A stretch of 64,000 bases of DNA from Hydnum rufescens UP504. Lineage: Eukaryota; Basidiomycota; Agaricomycetes; Cantharellales; Hydnaceae. Made by a program: the position numbers and the translations under genes. The stretch spans positions 339,509 through 403,508 of the forward strand of contig MU128918.1 of assembly GCA_014904985.1 (NCBI GenBank). The letters run 5' to 3'. The notes below the pieces were generated by a model. The model made no database searches and was not told the DNA's origin. It was given only the letters and a program-made list of their open reading frames with translations. Positions 44,218-55,099 of this stretch are shown here, piece after piece (within the stretch, counting starts at the first letter, position 1; every line of letters starts with the position of its first letter).

Positions 44218-46020
44218 TTTAGGTGAAGAACATATCAAAATTTCAGCCAGATCCACACAGTAATCACAGAGATATAAGGGAAACAAGTTTAAACATTGAA
44301 AATCAATTTACTCTCCCCACAGACAACGTATGGACTTGAAATTTGACATGGAGTATAATCATATAATTAAATGAACATGTGCCAAAAATCAGCTTATTCT
44401 GTTTACTTCTAGATATTCAACTCCCTTTTCAGGTAAAAAGAGAACAAGCTACCATGAATGTTGAACACTTTAAATTACACTCAAACTAGGTGGAATGGGT
44501 CTATAATATTATAGCCCTGACTATATCCAAAAATGGAATGAATTGGATGTGTGGAAGTGGCAGAAATTGAGGGGGAGGGGGAGAAAGATCAAAAGTGCAT
44601 TACATAAGATGTAGAGCAGGGGTGGCCCTGATATTACACCACTAAGTTAGTACATATATGGGGAGTGCACATGCCAAATATCAGCCCAACTGGGCTCCAT
44701 TTAGGCAGTGCTCCACAGGCCTCCCCCCTAAACAACAATTTCCTCCCCAGAGCTTTCCATCCATGCAATTGCCTTGAAAATGCACACTTAGGTCATCCAA
44801 ATACATCTATAGCATCCCTAAAAATTTCAAATTCATGACTCCAGTGCCAGAGTCTCCATAATATTTTCAAGTTTCACTGAAATACCCCCTGCAGTTGGGA
44901 CATTTCCAGAGCCCCAATCACTCTGATTTTTTGTAGGCCACACCTTCTCACTATTTGAGGCTCAGCCCCAAAATTTCAGCCCATTCTGAGGACTTTTGAC
45001 ATCTGTCACATGACCAAGATCTTCCCCTCCCCCTGCTTCACTCAGTCCTCTAGTTCATATGGACTTTGTTGCCATCTGTGGTAGTAGTATGTGAGAGTGT
45101 ATGATTCAAATTTCAAGTTATTCCATGATATATTCATGGAGTCATTCAAGAAACATTCTAGATCAATTCAATTTGGGGGTCAGAACAGCAGTATTTAGTG
45201 GAAATACCGAGCCCCAAATTGAATGATCTAGAATGTTTCTTGAATAACTCCATGAATATTGCATGGAATATCTTGAAATTTGAATCATACACTGTCACAT
45301 ACTACTACTACAGATGGCAACAAAATCCATACAAACTAGAGGACTGAGTGAAGCAGGGGGAGGGGAAGATCTTGGTCATGTGACAGATGTCAAAAGTCCT
45401 CAGTATGGGCTGAAATTTTGGGGCTGAGCCTCAAATAGTGAGTAGGTGTAACTAACAAAAAATCAGAGTGATTGGAGCTCTGGAAATGTCCCAACTGGAG
45501 GGTGCATTTCAGTGAAACTTGAAAATATTATGGAGACTCTGACACTGGAGTCATAAATTTGAAATTTTGAGGGATGTTATAGATGTATTTGGATGATCCA
45601 AGTGTGCATTTTCAGGGAAATTACATGGATGGAAGGCTCTGGGGAGGAAATTGTTGTTTAGGGGGGAGGCCTGTGGAGCACTGCCTAAATGGAGTCCAGT
45701 TTGGCTGATATCTTGCATGTGCAATCCCCATATATGTATTAACTCAGTGGTGCAATATCAGAGCCACCTCTGGTCTACATTTTATGTAATTCACTTTTGA
45801 TCTTCCTCCCCCTCCCCCACAATTCCAGCCACTCCCACACATCCAATTCATTCCATTTTCAGATATAGTCAGGGTTATAATATTAAAAGCCTATTCCACC
45901 TATTTCAGGTCTATTTTGAACTGTTTAACATTCATGATAGCTTTTGTTCTCTTTTTACCTGAAAAGGGAGTTGAATACCTAGAAGTAAACAGAATAAGCT
46001 GATTCTTGGCACATGTTTAG

Positions 46021-46314
46021 CACCTTGGTCAGTCACCTAAGCCTACCTAATTAGGTACCATTTCCAGGCCAGATAATGGACCTAACTAGGTCCCTTCATT
46101 ATTACAGCCGAAATCAGCCTTTTTATGATTTTCACTTCAGTCAACCTGCTCGCCCAGAGTTGGCCGAAACTGGGACTTAAAAGATCTTAGACTTGCAGCA
46201 GACTATCTGGGCTTATCAGGGATGACCACAATTATTTATTATTATCATACCAGTGGTGGTTCTGTTCTTATTTACTTGTATATATATATATTTATTTAAA
46301 AATTCAATAAAAAA
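46021..46314. other. Spacer ending in an A-rich run
   Basis: No frame. 46262-46315 holds TATATATATA followed by ATTCAATAAAAAAAAAC, which looks like a polyadenylation signal and tail of a retroposed transcript on the plus strand, but the body is not recognised. Confidence 0.3.
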
Positions 46315-46421
46315 AAACACACCACACACCCACTAGGGCAGGTGTGTGGTACTGTCCAGTGTTCAGAGGTGGGTTCAGGGAGGGGGCATGGGGTGTCGGG
46401 CAGTATCTGTTGTATGAGAAT

Positions 46422-47805
46422 CTGGAATAAGTTATAATATATAAGTTAGAAATTCAAAGCAGCATGAGAAGAGCAGCTATTGCTGCTCTTTTTGCACTGC
46501 TTGCATATACAAGTCCAAAAAAAAATACTTAGTAGCACCACACACCCATCCTAATGGGTGTGTGATGCCTTGCATTGTTTCATTGGGGGTTTGGCCAGCT
46601 TGTTGATCACCACTGAGGGGGGCATGGCTTGGCAGTTCACTGTTGGATGGGTTGCAGGTTATCATTTGGGTGGGTTGTCATTTCGGTTTGGATTTAAAAA
46701 AAATTTTGAAGTGATGCAAAAGGAGCAGTGCAAGCTGCTCCTTTTGTGTTGCTGTACATATAGAAATTTTTTTTAAAAACCTTGGAGTACACCCACTTCA
46801 GTGGGTGTGTGGTACTCATTTTGTACCCTGGTCACATAGGTTGTATTCAGGTTTGTGTATGGGGCCTGGTCGTCATTTATGCATGTGGTTTGTTTGGCAT
46901 GTGGGTTGCTGGTCGCATGTGTTTGTTTGGTGGGGGCATGGGTCTTGATTGGGCATTGGTTGGGGTTCAGATGAAAATCTAGGATCATAAATAATATGTT
47001 AGTAAAAAGGGGAGGGGAAAGAAAGCCATGCAAAAGGAGCTGCATATGCTGCTCCTTTGTGCAATCATACTTAGCTTAAAATTACCACACCCGCTGAAGC
47101 AGGTGTAGTTCATCTGTCATTGTTGGTGGGTTTCATTTGGTGTTTATTGGTTTGGTGGGTTGCATTTGTGGCTTTTGTTTTGTTTGGTGGGTACATCGTT
47201 ATTTTCAGGGGGAGGGGGTGGGGCAGGGGGCTTTCTTTGGTGGGTCTTCATTTTGCTGTTAGTCAATAAGATGTGTTAGTTCAGTAAATTAAAACCAGTG
47301 CAAAAAGAGCAGCATTTGCTCTTTTTGTGCTGATGGGGGTGCACTTACCTTATATTGAACCACACACCCACTGCAGCAGGTGTGTGGTTCATGTGGCCAC
47401 TCGGGTGGCACATGGCCACCTCTCATGCTTTCTGTTGGCATTGTTTCATTGGGCATTGTCTCATTGGGGATGGTGTCACTGGGTGTGTGCTGTCGTTGGG
47501 TTTGGCATGGTGGGGTTTGGCTGGGTGTCGTTTGGCTGGGTTTTGTTAGTTGGGTTTCATTTGGCATGGTTCCATTTGGTGTGGTTTCATTGGGTGTGCC
47601 TTTGTTTGGTGTGTTCGGGGTTCGCATGTTGTCACTGGGGTCCTGACTGATTGGGCCTCATCATCAGTGGGTTCTCATTTGATGCCATACTATGACCTAG
47701 AATAAAAGTTAGTCAGTAAAGAATTCAAAGTAGTGCAAAAAGAGCAGCTTTCACTGCTCTTTTTGCACCATTGTATCTACTAGCATAAAAATAAATAACA
47801 CTCAC
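46422..47805 (-). other. Left-arm intron-like intervals (minus strand)
   Basis: Intervals that look like introns on the minus strand: 47697-47805 (GTGAGT ... ATTCTAG), 47256-47348 (GTAAGT ... AACTAACA ... AACAG), 46979-47074 (donor changed to CTAAGT; ACTAACA; CCTAG) and 46422-46528 (GTATTT; TCTAACTT; TTCCAG). A fifth hairpin at 46715-46752 has a donor-like GTTTTT at 46780 but no clear acceptor. Each holds one long hairpin; spacers between hairpins vary in length. Confidence 0.55.
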
Positions 47806-47887
47806 CTTTTGACCACACAACCCACAGCAGTGGGTGTGTGGTTGTTGGTGTCTGCCTTTCTAGGTGGCTGCCTCTTCAGTTCGGTGG

Positions 47888-48356
47888 GTGTATGCAGTCA
47901 AGGGAGAGTGCAACTCAACACCAGCAATTACTGGAATTCAAAAGGCACCCAAGTGCTGGCATGGCAAGCAGGATATGGATGAATAATAAGGAGACAAATG
48001 AGTGATAGATGTTAGATAATAAATATTTTGTGCCAAAAATGATAGAGAACAACAATAATAAGGCAGACTTCCATGAGGCACTATATGCCAACATCGCAAA
48101 GTGGGTTGGATCAATTCTGGCCCACAGAAATGATCCAACCCACTTTGCAATGTTGGCATATAGTGCCTCATGGAAGTCTGCCTTATTATTATTGTTCTCT
48201 ATCATTTTTGGCACAAAATACTCATTATCTAACATCTATCACTCATTTTTCTCCTTATTATTCATCCATATCCTGCTTGCTGTGCCAGCACTTGGGCACC
48301 TTTTGAATTCTGGCAATTGCCAGTGTTGAGTTGTGCTCTCCCTTGACTGCATACAC
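47888..48356. repeat. Central palindrome of the array
   Basis: Arms of about 226 bp (47888-48113 and 48131-48356) flank a 17-nt spacer and are nearly identical; open frames on the two strands therefore give almost the same peptide and are not separate genes. The first intron-like interval on each side starts about 315 bp from the centre, so symmetry continues beyond the arms. Confidence 0.8.
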
Positions 48357-48437
48357 CCACCAAACCGAAGAGACAACTGCCTAGAAAGGCAGACACTAAT
48401 GACACACACCCACCACTGCAGGTTGTGTAGTCAAAAG

Positions 48438-49398
48438 GTGAGTTTTCTTTTTATTTTTATGCTAGTAGATACAACAGTGCAAAAAGAGCAGCAAAAGCTG
48501 CTCTTTTTGCACAGGTTTTAAATTTTTTATTAATACTTTTATTTACTATTCTAGGTCAAGCTGTCCCACCCACGAATGATGACCACATGAATGGAAACAT
48601 GTGAACAAATGAACAAATGAGTGAGCAAATGAATGAACAATGACAACACCCACAGGAAGCCATGATGAAGAGCAGGAAAACAGAGAGCCACACACCCACT
48701 GAGGCAGGTGTGTGGCCATATAAGGTATGTATTATGTTTTACTGGTTTCAGATGTGCAAAAAGAGCAGCAGCTGCTGCTCTTTTTGCATGACCTTTGATT
48801 TCAACTAACATATACTATTCTAGGTCAACATATCCCACCCCAACATGCGAAATCATGCAGCCACAAACCTAAACCCATGGGCCTGCCAAGACCCCATGAA
48901 ACCCTGCACCCCATTATGCATGAATGCACCAACAAATGAAGGACAATGCACACCCGAAGCCACAGGGGAAATGAGGGAGCCACACACCTGCTGTGGTGGG
49001 TGTGTGGCCACATAAAGTATGTATTTTTTCAGTAGCTACAAATGTGCAAAAAGAGCAGCAGTTGCTGCTCTTTTTGTGCGAGTTTTTTAAACTAACTTAT
49101 CTTTTATTTTAGGCCAAGACGCCCCACCCCAATGCACAAACCACACAACCACAAGCCCAAACCCTGTGTATGAACACATACTGCCATGAGAATGAAAATG
49201 GGTGAAGGACTGAGGACACACACATGAAGCTGCAGAGGAAATAAAGAGCCACACACCCACTACTGTGGGTGTGGTAATCTTTAAAGTAAGTATATATTTA
49301 CATGTCCAACCATGCAAAAGGAGCAGCATAGGCTGCTCCTTTTGCATTGGTTTTCTTTTATTTTTATTTTTACTAAGGTAGTACTTTATTTAATGTAG
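48438..49398 (+). other. Right-arm intron-like intervals (plus strand)
   Basis: 48438-48554 (GTGAGT ... CTATTCTAG), 48725-48823 (GTATGT; CAACTAAC; CTATTCTAG), 49017-49112 (GTATGT; AAACTAAC; ATTTTAG) and 49286-49398 (GTAAGT; TACTAAGG; AATGTAG). Hairpins inside: 48477-48512 (16-bp arms, 4-nt loop), 48755-48788 (perfect 34-bp palindrome), ~49043-49078 and ~49313-49346. Upstream exonic hairpins include 48687-48716 and 48979-49008 (10-bp arms GCCACACACC / GGTGTGTGGC). Confidence 0.6.
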
Positions 49399-49535
49399 GT
49401 GCCCACTACCTGTGCCATCCCCAAAACATGTGACCCCAAACAAAGCAACCCATGACCCCAAATGAAGCAACCTGCAGCCCCAAACGAAGCAACCTATGAC
49501 CCCGCCAACTGAACACCTGCAAGAACAGGGTGTGT

Positions 49536-49900
49536 GGCCCCCAGATGAAATGTGTGGGTAAAACAAAGTGTGGCCACCAGGTGGGGTGTGGCCCTGCTGG
49601 GTGCAACCCCCCCCCTTGTGGGCAGGGGGATAATATGTATATAATACTAATAATTAGTGATGAGAATAAACAATACAGTAATAAGTAAATAATTGTACCT
49701 GCCAATAAGCCCATATGGCCCATTGACCCACTTGGGGGCATTCCCAGGCTTACTGGGACCTATCCTGATACCCCCAGCCAAATATGAGTTTGATATCAAA
49801 ATGCCTATGGGTAGACTTACGGATTGACCTAAGGTCACCCTCTTGAAATTATTTGATATCAAAGGATTTTGATGCCTCTTAGGCTTTTGATTTGATGCAG
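49536..49900. other. Spacer, nothing recognised
   Basis: G/C-homopolymer-rich to 49625 (run of nine C at 49607-49615), then A/T-rich to 49700. No gene, repeat partner or RNA motif seen. Confidence 0.3.
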
Positions 49901-52525
49901 TTTGACATACCTATTACAGCCCCTCTAAGTGGCTGACCAAGGTGGAATTGAGACTCGAGAAGCTACAATACAGTAGCATTGAGACCACAAGATTACCAGC
50001 CGCAGACTGGGGCTTCTGATGATCAAGCCATTGAACTCAAGTCACCTGTAAATCCCACCCAAGTTGAGTGTTCCATCAAAGCCAAATGGAAGTACAATAC
50101 ACACAGCATAGAGTCTGTGGACCAAGACCCTGAGACTGTGAATACCCCAGCCTTGAAACTGGGATTCTATATAAGGATAAGGCCCTACATAACCCTTGTC
50201 AAGAATGGCCAAGACTCCTTGTGGCTTGAGTATCCTGTTACAATTGATGACACAGCACTGTCACCTCCACAAATGGACCTGCCCCAAGGGAGCATGTTTT
50301 GAATGTCCAATCATGCAAGTACTCAGTATACAATTGTGCAAGGTAACTCCAATGCTGGTGGAGTTGAACCTAAACAAAGGACCAATCTCAAGTCCAGCAC
50401 AAAGCCCACCACTTGATATTCCATATCAATGGTGTCATGAAAAACTAGGGCCCCCCATGTTCAAATTGGTTCAAGGCTTGGGACTGGGGCTTGCTGTGGA
50501 GGGAATGATGTCTGCAGGACAAACTACATCTAAAGGAATAAGCCACATACCTGCTCTTGGTGGAAATGCAAGTTGGGAAGAACATGGGATATGAGCCTTA
50601 TGGGACACTGTACTTTTCGTCATCAATCTATCACCTGACCCATACAGTGGCACAACAAAATGTCCTTATTGGAACAGATACACTCTCATGTACTGTGTTT
50701 CTGACCCTGAACTCATTGGTACAGGCCACAGGAGTTTGTAGGACCCATTCCAAGTCCACTCAAAGAGTCCCAAACACCTGAGTACAGGAACATGTGTAAC
50801 AATGGCCCTTATAGGAGCAAATATGTTCCCAGGGCAGGGGACAGACAAAAGAATCTCACTGTTATCCAGTCAGGTGTTCCAGTTGAAATGGGGGGACATC
50901 ACCATAGCACAATACAGGACACACTGTGGAAATTTCTGTTCAACTCCAAGCTCAGAATTGTAGCTGCCAGGTACAACAACTGCTTACTGTGTAGCAACTG
51001 CCAACAAGTGGAATGGAGTAATAATATGGCAGAGCCACCTCCACAAGGAGATTTGATCCAATGAATCAGATGTCTTGGGTTGGTTACCTTCCCTTGATGA
51101 TTCAAGGATGCCTGCCTTGTGGTCAGTTTCTACAAGAGGATCCTGTTGAGAATGATTATACTTGCCAACCCTGAGAGTATCAATACAAACCTCTTTCATG
51201 ACAGGACCAGGATTTTGGGGGATGTCACTGCAAATCTCATCTTTGAAACATCCACCAGCACTAATGACTGTTTGGGTAGAAGAGTTACTGCCAATACCTG
51301 CCATGGGGGTGTCACAAATGTTCACCATCAGAAATCTTGATAAATCTTCCAGAAATATGCCAGAACTGATGCTTGATAGCCTCCGGCTGTTGGTACTCAA
51401 TTGGATCCATCACAGTCAGGGAGGGCAAGTACACATTATGACTAAATAAGTGGCCTGGTCAGTTGGCTACAAAGGAACTTGACCCAATGGGGGACTCCAC
51501 ACAAGTCTACAAGCCTACCATGACCATTGGCACCACCGGGAAAGGAAACTTCCTTTATGAGGCCTCTAGTCAATGAGCATTACATCCTATCATAAATTCA
51601 TCCACAAGTTATCAACTAATGTGGAGTGACATCATGCAGTTGCATCCACAAATGGGCCTGTCTCCATGGCATGGACTCCCACATCTGAAGCCTTGGGGTA
51701 GTCAAGACACATCAAATAGAGCTCCAAGGGACACTGTCCTGAGCCACTGGGACCACACGACTGCCAATAGTGGACACGAAGCCTTGCCAATTGAAGCAAG
51801 ACATTCCTACGACAACAATCCAAGACTCATATGGGTTAACCACCAAATTGGGATTGGAATCAAAGATGACATTGGGGAGAAGGCTTCTGTGTACATCAAC
51901 CCATTGGAGGGGCTAACTTCTGAGACCATTTCTGGAGACACCATAATCTCTAACTACAAGTATCTTCACAAGTCCCAGCCTTCCAGGGTTGCTGGAAACC
52001 TTCTGGAAGGATCTGACAGGACTGTGATCCTCAGCTCATCAGACTACAAGATGAGACTGTTAAGCAGCCTAAGACCTGATACCAGTGACATTAGGCTCCC
52101 ACAGTACTGCAGGTCAAGTATCATTACAATGGAAGAGAACAAAACTTGAAGGGCCTTACTACTGGACCCTCTAAATGATGGAACAAGGCACAATGTATGC
52201 CCAAGAATGGAGTCCCTGCCTATTGCCATAAAATCCCATGTCAGATGAAAGAATCAGACCCTCACTAGGGACCTTGATAACTCTCCTATGAAATTACAAG
52301 GATGGATCCTGTGCCAAGGTGACCCCATTGTGATCAAGCAATCATCACAGGGCCATCTCTTGGGAGTTTCAGGATGTATTATGCACTCACATCTACAAGG
52401 GGTTGAGGGGTCTGATAATGACATGGGTCACACCTTCTGTGCATCTGACTGGCCCTCCTATTCCCTCTATGAAGGTCCATAACAGAAGATATAACCCCTT
52501 CATGACCAAAGGGACTGGGGGGCTG
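49901..52525 (+). pseudogene. Unidentified internal region of an LTR element
   Basis: Followed directly by a polypurine tract (AAAGGGACTGGGGGGCTG, 52508-52525) and a family 2 LTR, so it is the 3' internal part of a plus-strand element. Plus-strand frames lie in different phases: 49979-50302 (YIRIRPYITLVKNGQDSLW), 50792-51064 (NNCLLCSNCQQVEW, a possible zinc site), 51619-52149 (LIWVNHQIGIGIKDDIGEK) and 52288-52482. No protease, RT, integrase or chromodomain motif is visible. By position it may hold the same kind of post-Pol ORF as G1 39291-40567, but I see no convincing sequence match. Confidence 0.35.
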
Positions 52526-53003
52526 TGTTAGTGGTATTATGAGTCCCTTAGGCCATGTGGCTACTTCATCCTTTAGATTGCCTTTACTATAACTTCTAAG
52601 CCTAAACTGGTGGAAAGCTTCTCCTCACAGAGGAGTTTGGTGCTGCCCCGGGACTTGCCCCTTCTTACTTAAGCCTTCCTTAGTTACACTACACAACTTG
52701 TATGGAAAGAGCTGTGGTAATGCCTGGGGGAATCTATCTCTTCTACCACTACCATCTGTCTGTCTCTCAGAGTCATGGACTTACAGATTATGCACTGCAC
52801 ACTGTGCAACCCCAGTCCTAATGACTAAGTCCACCTACTTTGCCCTTGTGGGCATAGAGACTCTTTCCCTCCAAGAACTACTGACTTGTCAGGCCATACA
52901 AAATAGCCTTAGTCCTACAGACTGGACTAACCCATTAGAACCAGAACCTCCTCCATCTTCTGGTTCCTCCCCATTCCTTAATTCAGATACTACCAAATTA
53001 ACA
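52526..53003 (+). repeat. 3' LTR, family 2
   Basis: 478 bp, TGTTAGTGGT ... AATTAACA, preceded by a polypurine tract. It shares with 41171-41643 the blocks GTGGAAAGCTTCTC and GAGTTTGGTGCTGCCC, and with 1145-1376 its last ~230 bp. Confidence 0.8.
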
Positions 53004-54221
53004 CTCCCCATGCCACAGCTCTGGTACAAGCTGGCAGCATGACTGGTTGATCCAGCTCTACAGTCCCATGGCACCCCTCCTACTCTACTCACCTGCATGG
53101 AAGACTATGATCCTTATGTCACTGCAGCCATGGGATCCTTGTGATGGCCCTTCCCTGAATCACCACCAGAGAAACACATCAGACCACATGCAAATGTAGT
53201 TGAATATCCTGAAGAACTTACACCCTACAAGGACAATGAGCAGCCCCCTACCTCCAATTTCACTCTACCTGAGGACACCAGCCCTCCAACCCACAATACC
53301 CTGGAGACAGCAGCCGGACCAACTGAAAAGGTAGACCCTGACAATGTCTGGGGACCACTGGACACAGACAGACCAATTCCCAGTGGAATTCTACTTGTTT
53401 GTGTATCTAAAATCAGAGGAACACCTGGAGGAGGAGCTACTCAAGTGATACAGATCAGGGGTTAAGCAATGGCTCTACAAAGAGCCCTGCCTCACTCTCA
53501 TCTTCATGGAAAGGGACCATGCACATAGGGCCTTGGAAAGCCAGAAATTAGCTGCTAAATTTCACCCTTCCAAGCCCTCTTCCCACACTTGGCAATATGA
53601 TGAAAGCCTTTACTGCCCATGGAGCCCCAGAGTTTCAGAGAGGGTGCTCAAGGTAATATCCTCATGAATCCACCAAAGGCTGGAGCTCTGCCCACTCACT
53701 CCCACAGCCTATCTTGGTGAAGGGCAGCCCCCTCACAGCCCCCCAGCATGAACTCCAAATCCACTGACTTGAGCAAGCTCTTCCACCCTGATGGTCCTCC
53801 ACAAGTTCAAGGGCTTTCTCAAAGTCTCATGTCCCAATATCTCCTTACTTCACAGGAGATCTTAATGCTCCTCACCAAACAAATCAAGTATCTGTGTTTG
53901 CTCATGGTGTTTAATGCTAAAGAATTGCTTGAAGCCACACAAAAATTGGATTCCTTAATGTGGAAGCACCTATCCTATCAGGATCCCATCAAGTTTAATG
54001 TCCAAATACCTTTTGTGGGCCCTCACTGAACCATGCTTGAGTGGCTCACCCAAGCTACCCCTGGAGTCAATCCCACCTCCCTCACCACTTGTGGCACATA
54101 TGCAGGCAAGCAATTTCACTGGAATGGATGGTATGAATGTTATGAAAGCATGTTTGATGACTTAGACCTTGAGGATATGGGTATTCTCCCATTAGAATCC
54201 TGATGCCATGCTGGGGGGCAA
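53004..54221 (+). pseudogene. Unidentified internal region before a family 1 LTR
   Basis: Ends in a purine tract CTGGGGGGCAA (54211-54221) next to a family 1 LTR, so it is the 3' interior of another plus-strand LTR element. Readable fragments: EDYDPYVTAAMG near 53100, a Pro/Thr/Glu-rich stretch to 53350, the frame 53748-54029 (Leu-rich, LEATQKLDSLMWKHLSYQD) and WNGWYECYESMFDDLDLEDM near 54120-54180. No enzymatic motif seen. Confidence 0.35.
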
Positions 54222-54794
54222 TGGAATATAGAGCCATATTTCTTAAGGTATATACTTGTCCCATTTGTACCTTACATAATAGCATGGCTGTGAGGACTCT
54301 AAGTCCCAGTGGTGCCAGAATCAAACTATTCTTTTTGCCCAGACTTTTTAGCTCATGCACAAACCATGAAACCAATGCAGCTATGCCATAGCCACATCAA
54401 TGGGACCACACCATGACCCTGACACCTCAAGACACGTGAACCATCACCATAGAGCACAGGGCAGACACAGACACAGAGAGTCACATATGAGCACAACTCT
54501 ACTAAGTACACTTCTTTAGTGTACTATCTAACCATCCCTTCACCCCCATAGATAGTAGCTGAGCCCTTTGGCCAGCTACTACCATGATCCCCTGCCCATT
54601 CCTCCCTCCCCTCTTGCTTCTCCCACATCTGAAGCAAAGCCAGTGCTTAGCTTCATTTGTGGCCCTCCTGCTTGAAGCCAGTGCTTAGAGCAGTTGGATT
54701 ACTTTCCCACTTCTATTCACAGGTCTCTCAAATCTGCCTCATCTAATGACAACAAATACTGCAGCCCCTTGAAGTCAAGGACCATGTTATTACA
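54222..54794 (+). repeat. 3' LTR, family 1
   Basis: 573 bp, TGGAATATAG ... GTTATTACA, with a purine tract directly upstream. It is the closest family 1 copy to the G1 LTR at 24275 (shared GTATATACT and TCCCATTTGTA landmarks). The 5' partner is not in the window. Confidence 0.7.
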
Positions 54795-55094
54795 CCTATG
54801 CTACAGGGGAGTGATCACTTAACAAGAGATGGTTACAGGGGGGCAGGCACAGAAAGGGGATGTGGGCAGGAAACAGGAACAGGAAATCAGACAGGGAACA
54901 GGGATGGGAAGGCTGAGAGGAACAGGAGCAGGGGCAGGAACAAGCATGAGGAAACTGGAAGCAAAGGAAATGAAACAAAAGCAGGAATGAACTGGAACAA
55001 AGTCAGAAACCAATTGGAACTACCCAAAGAAGCAGATGAACTCTGACAGCTGTGCTGACACAGAAATTGGTAATTCCTTATAGATAATTACCCT
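54795..55094 (+). repeat. Purine-rich simple-sequence stretch
   Basis: 54850-55010 is nearly all A and G in GGAACAGG/GGAAAC-like units on the plus strand; the long frames through it are low-complexity. The rest is plain spacer. It ends at the target duplication GGTGC (55095-55099) of G2. Confidence 0.5.
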
Positions 55095-55099
55095 GGTGC

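Larger units (their letters stand above)
42730..46020. mobile_element. Second palindromic foldback element FB2, right end missing
   Basis: Homologous to FB1 from ACATAATACAGTGATTCC onward. Arms converge at 45191-45207 (GTATTT AGTGG AAATAC), the same consensus position as the FB1 centre. The arms are clearly more diverged from one another than in FB1, so the copy is older. The left arm carries a younger insertion at 43202-44217. The right arm stops at about 46020 without reaching the outer block. Confidence 0.75.
46315..49535. repeat. Mirrored array of hairpin-bearing exon/intron-like units
   Basis: About five units read leftward on the minus strand (46315-47890) and four read rightward on the plus strand (48357-49535) from a central palindrome near 48122. 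Each unit has the order: 100-330-nt 'exon' ending in a CACACCCAC ... GTGGGTGTG hairpin; a GT donor 5-15 nt later; a 93-117-nt 'intron' containing a perfect or nearly perfect hairpin of the form TGCAAAAAGAGCAGC ... GCTGCTCTTTTTGCA; a CTAAC branch-like site; and a TAG/CAG acceptor. Exon frames are not conserved between units and no protein family was recognised. Not a CRISPR, tRNA or rDNA array. Confidence 0.7.

Noticed and set aside
47915..48329. Two nearly identical genes on opposite strands
   Set aside because: They are the two arms of one palindrome, so mirror-image peptides are expected; no domain or start context supports coding.
54798..55046. 82-residue protein rich in Gly, Asn, Arg and Glu
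   Set aside because: Low-complexity purine tract; the frame is open because it is nearly free of T, not because it is coding.
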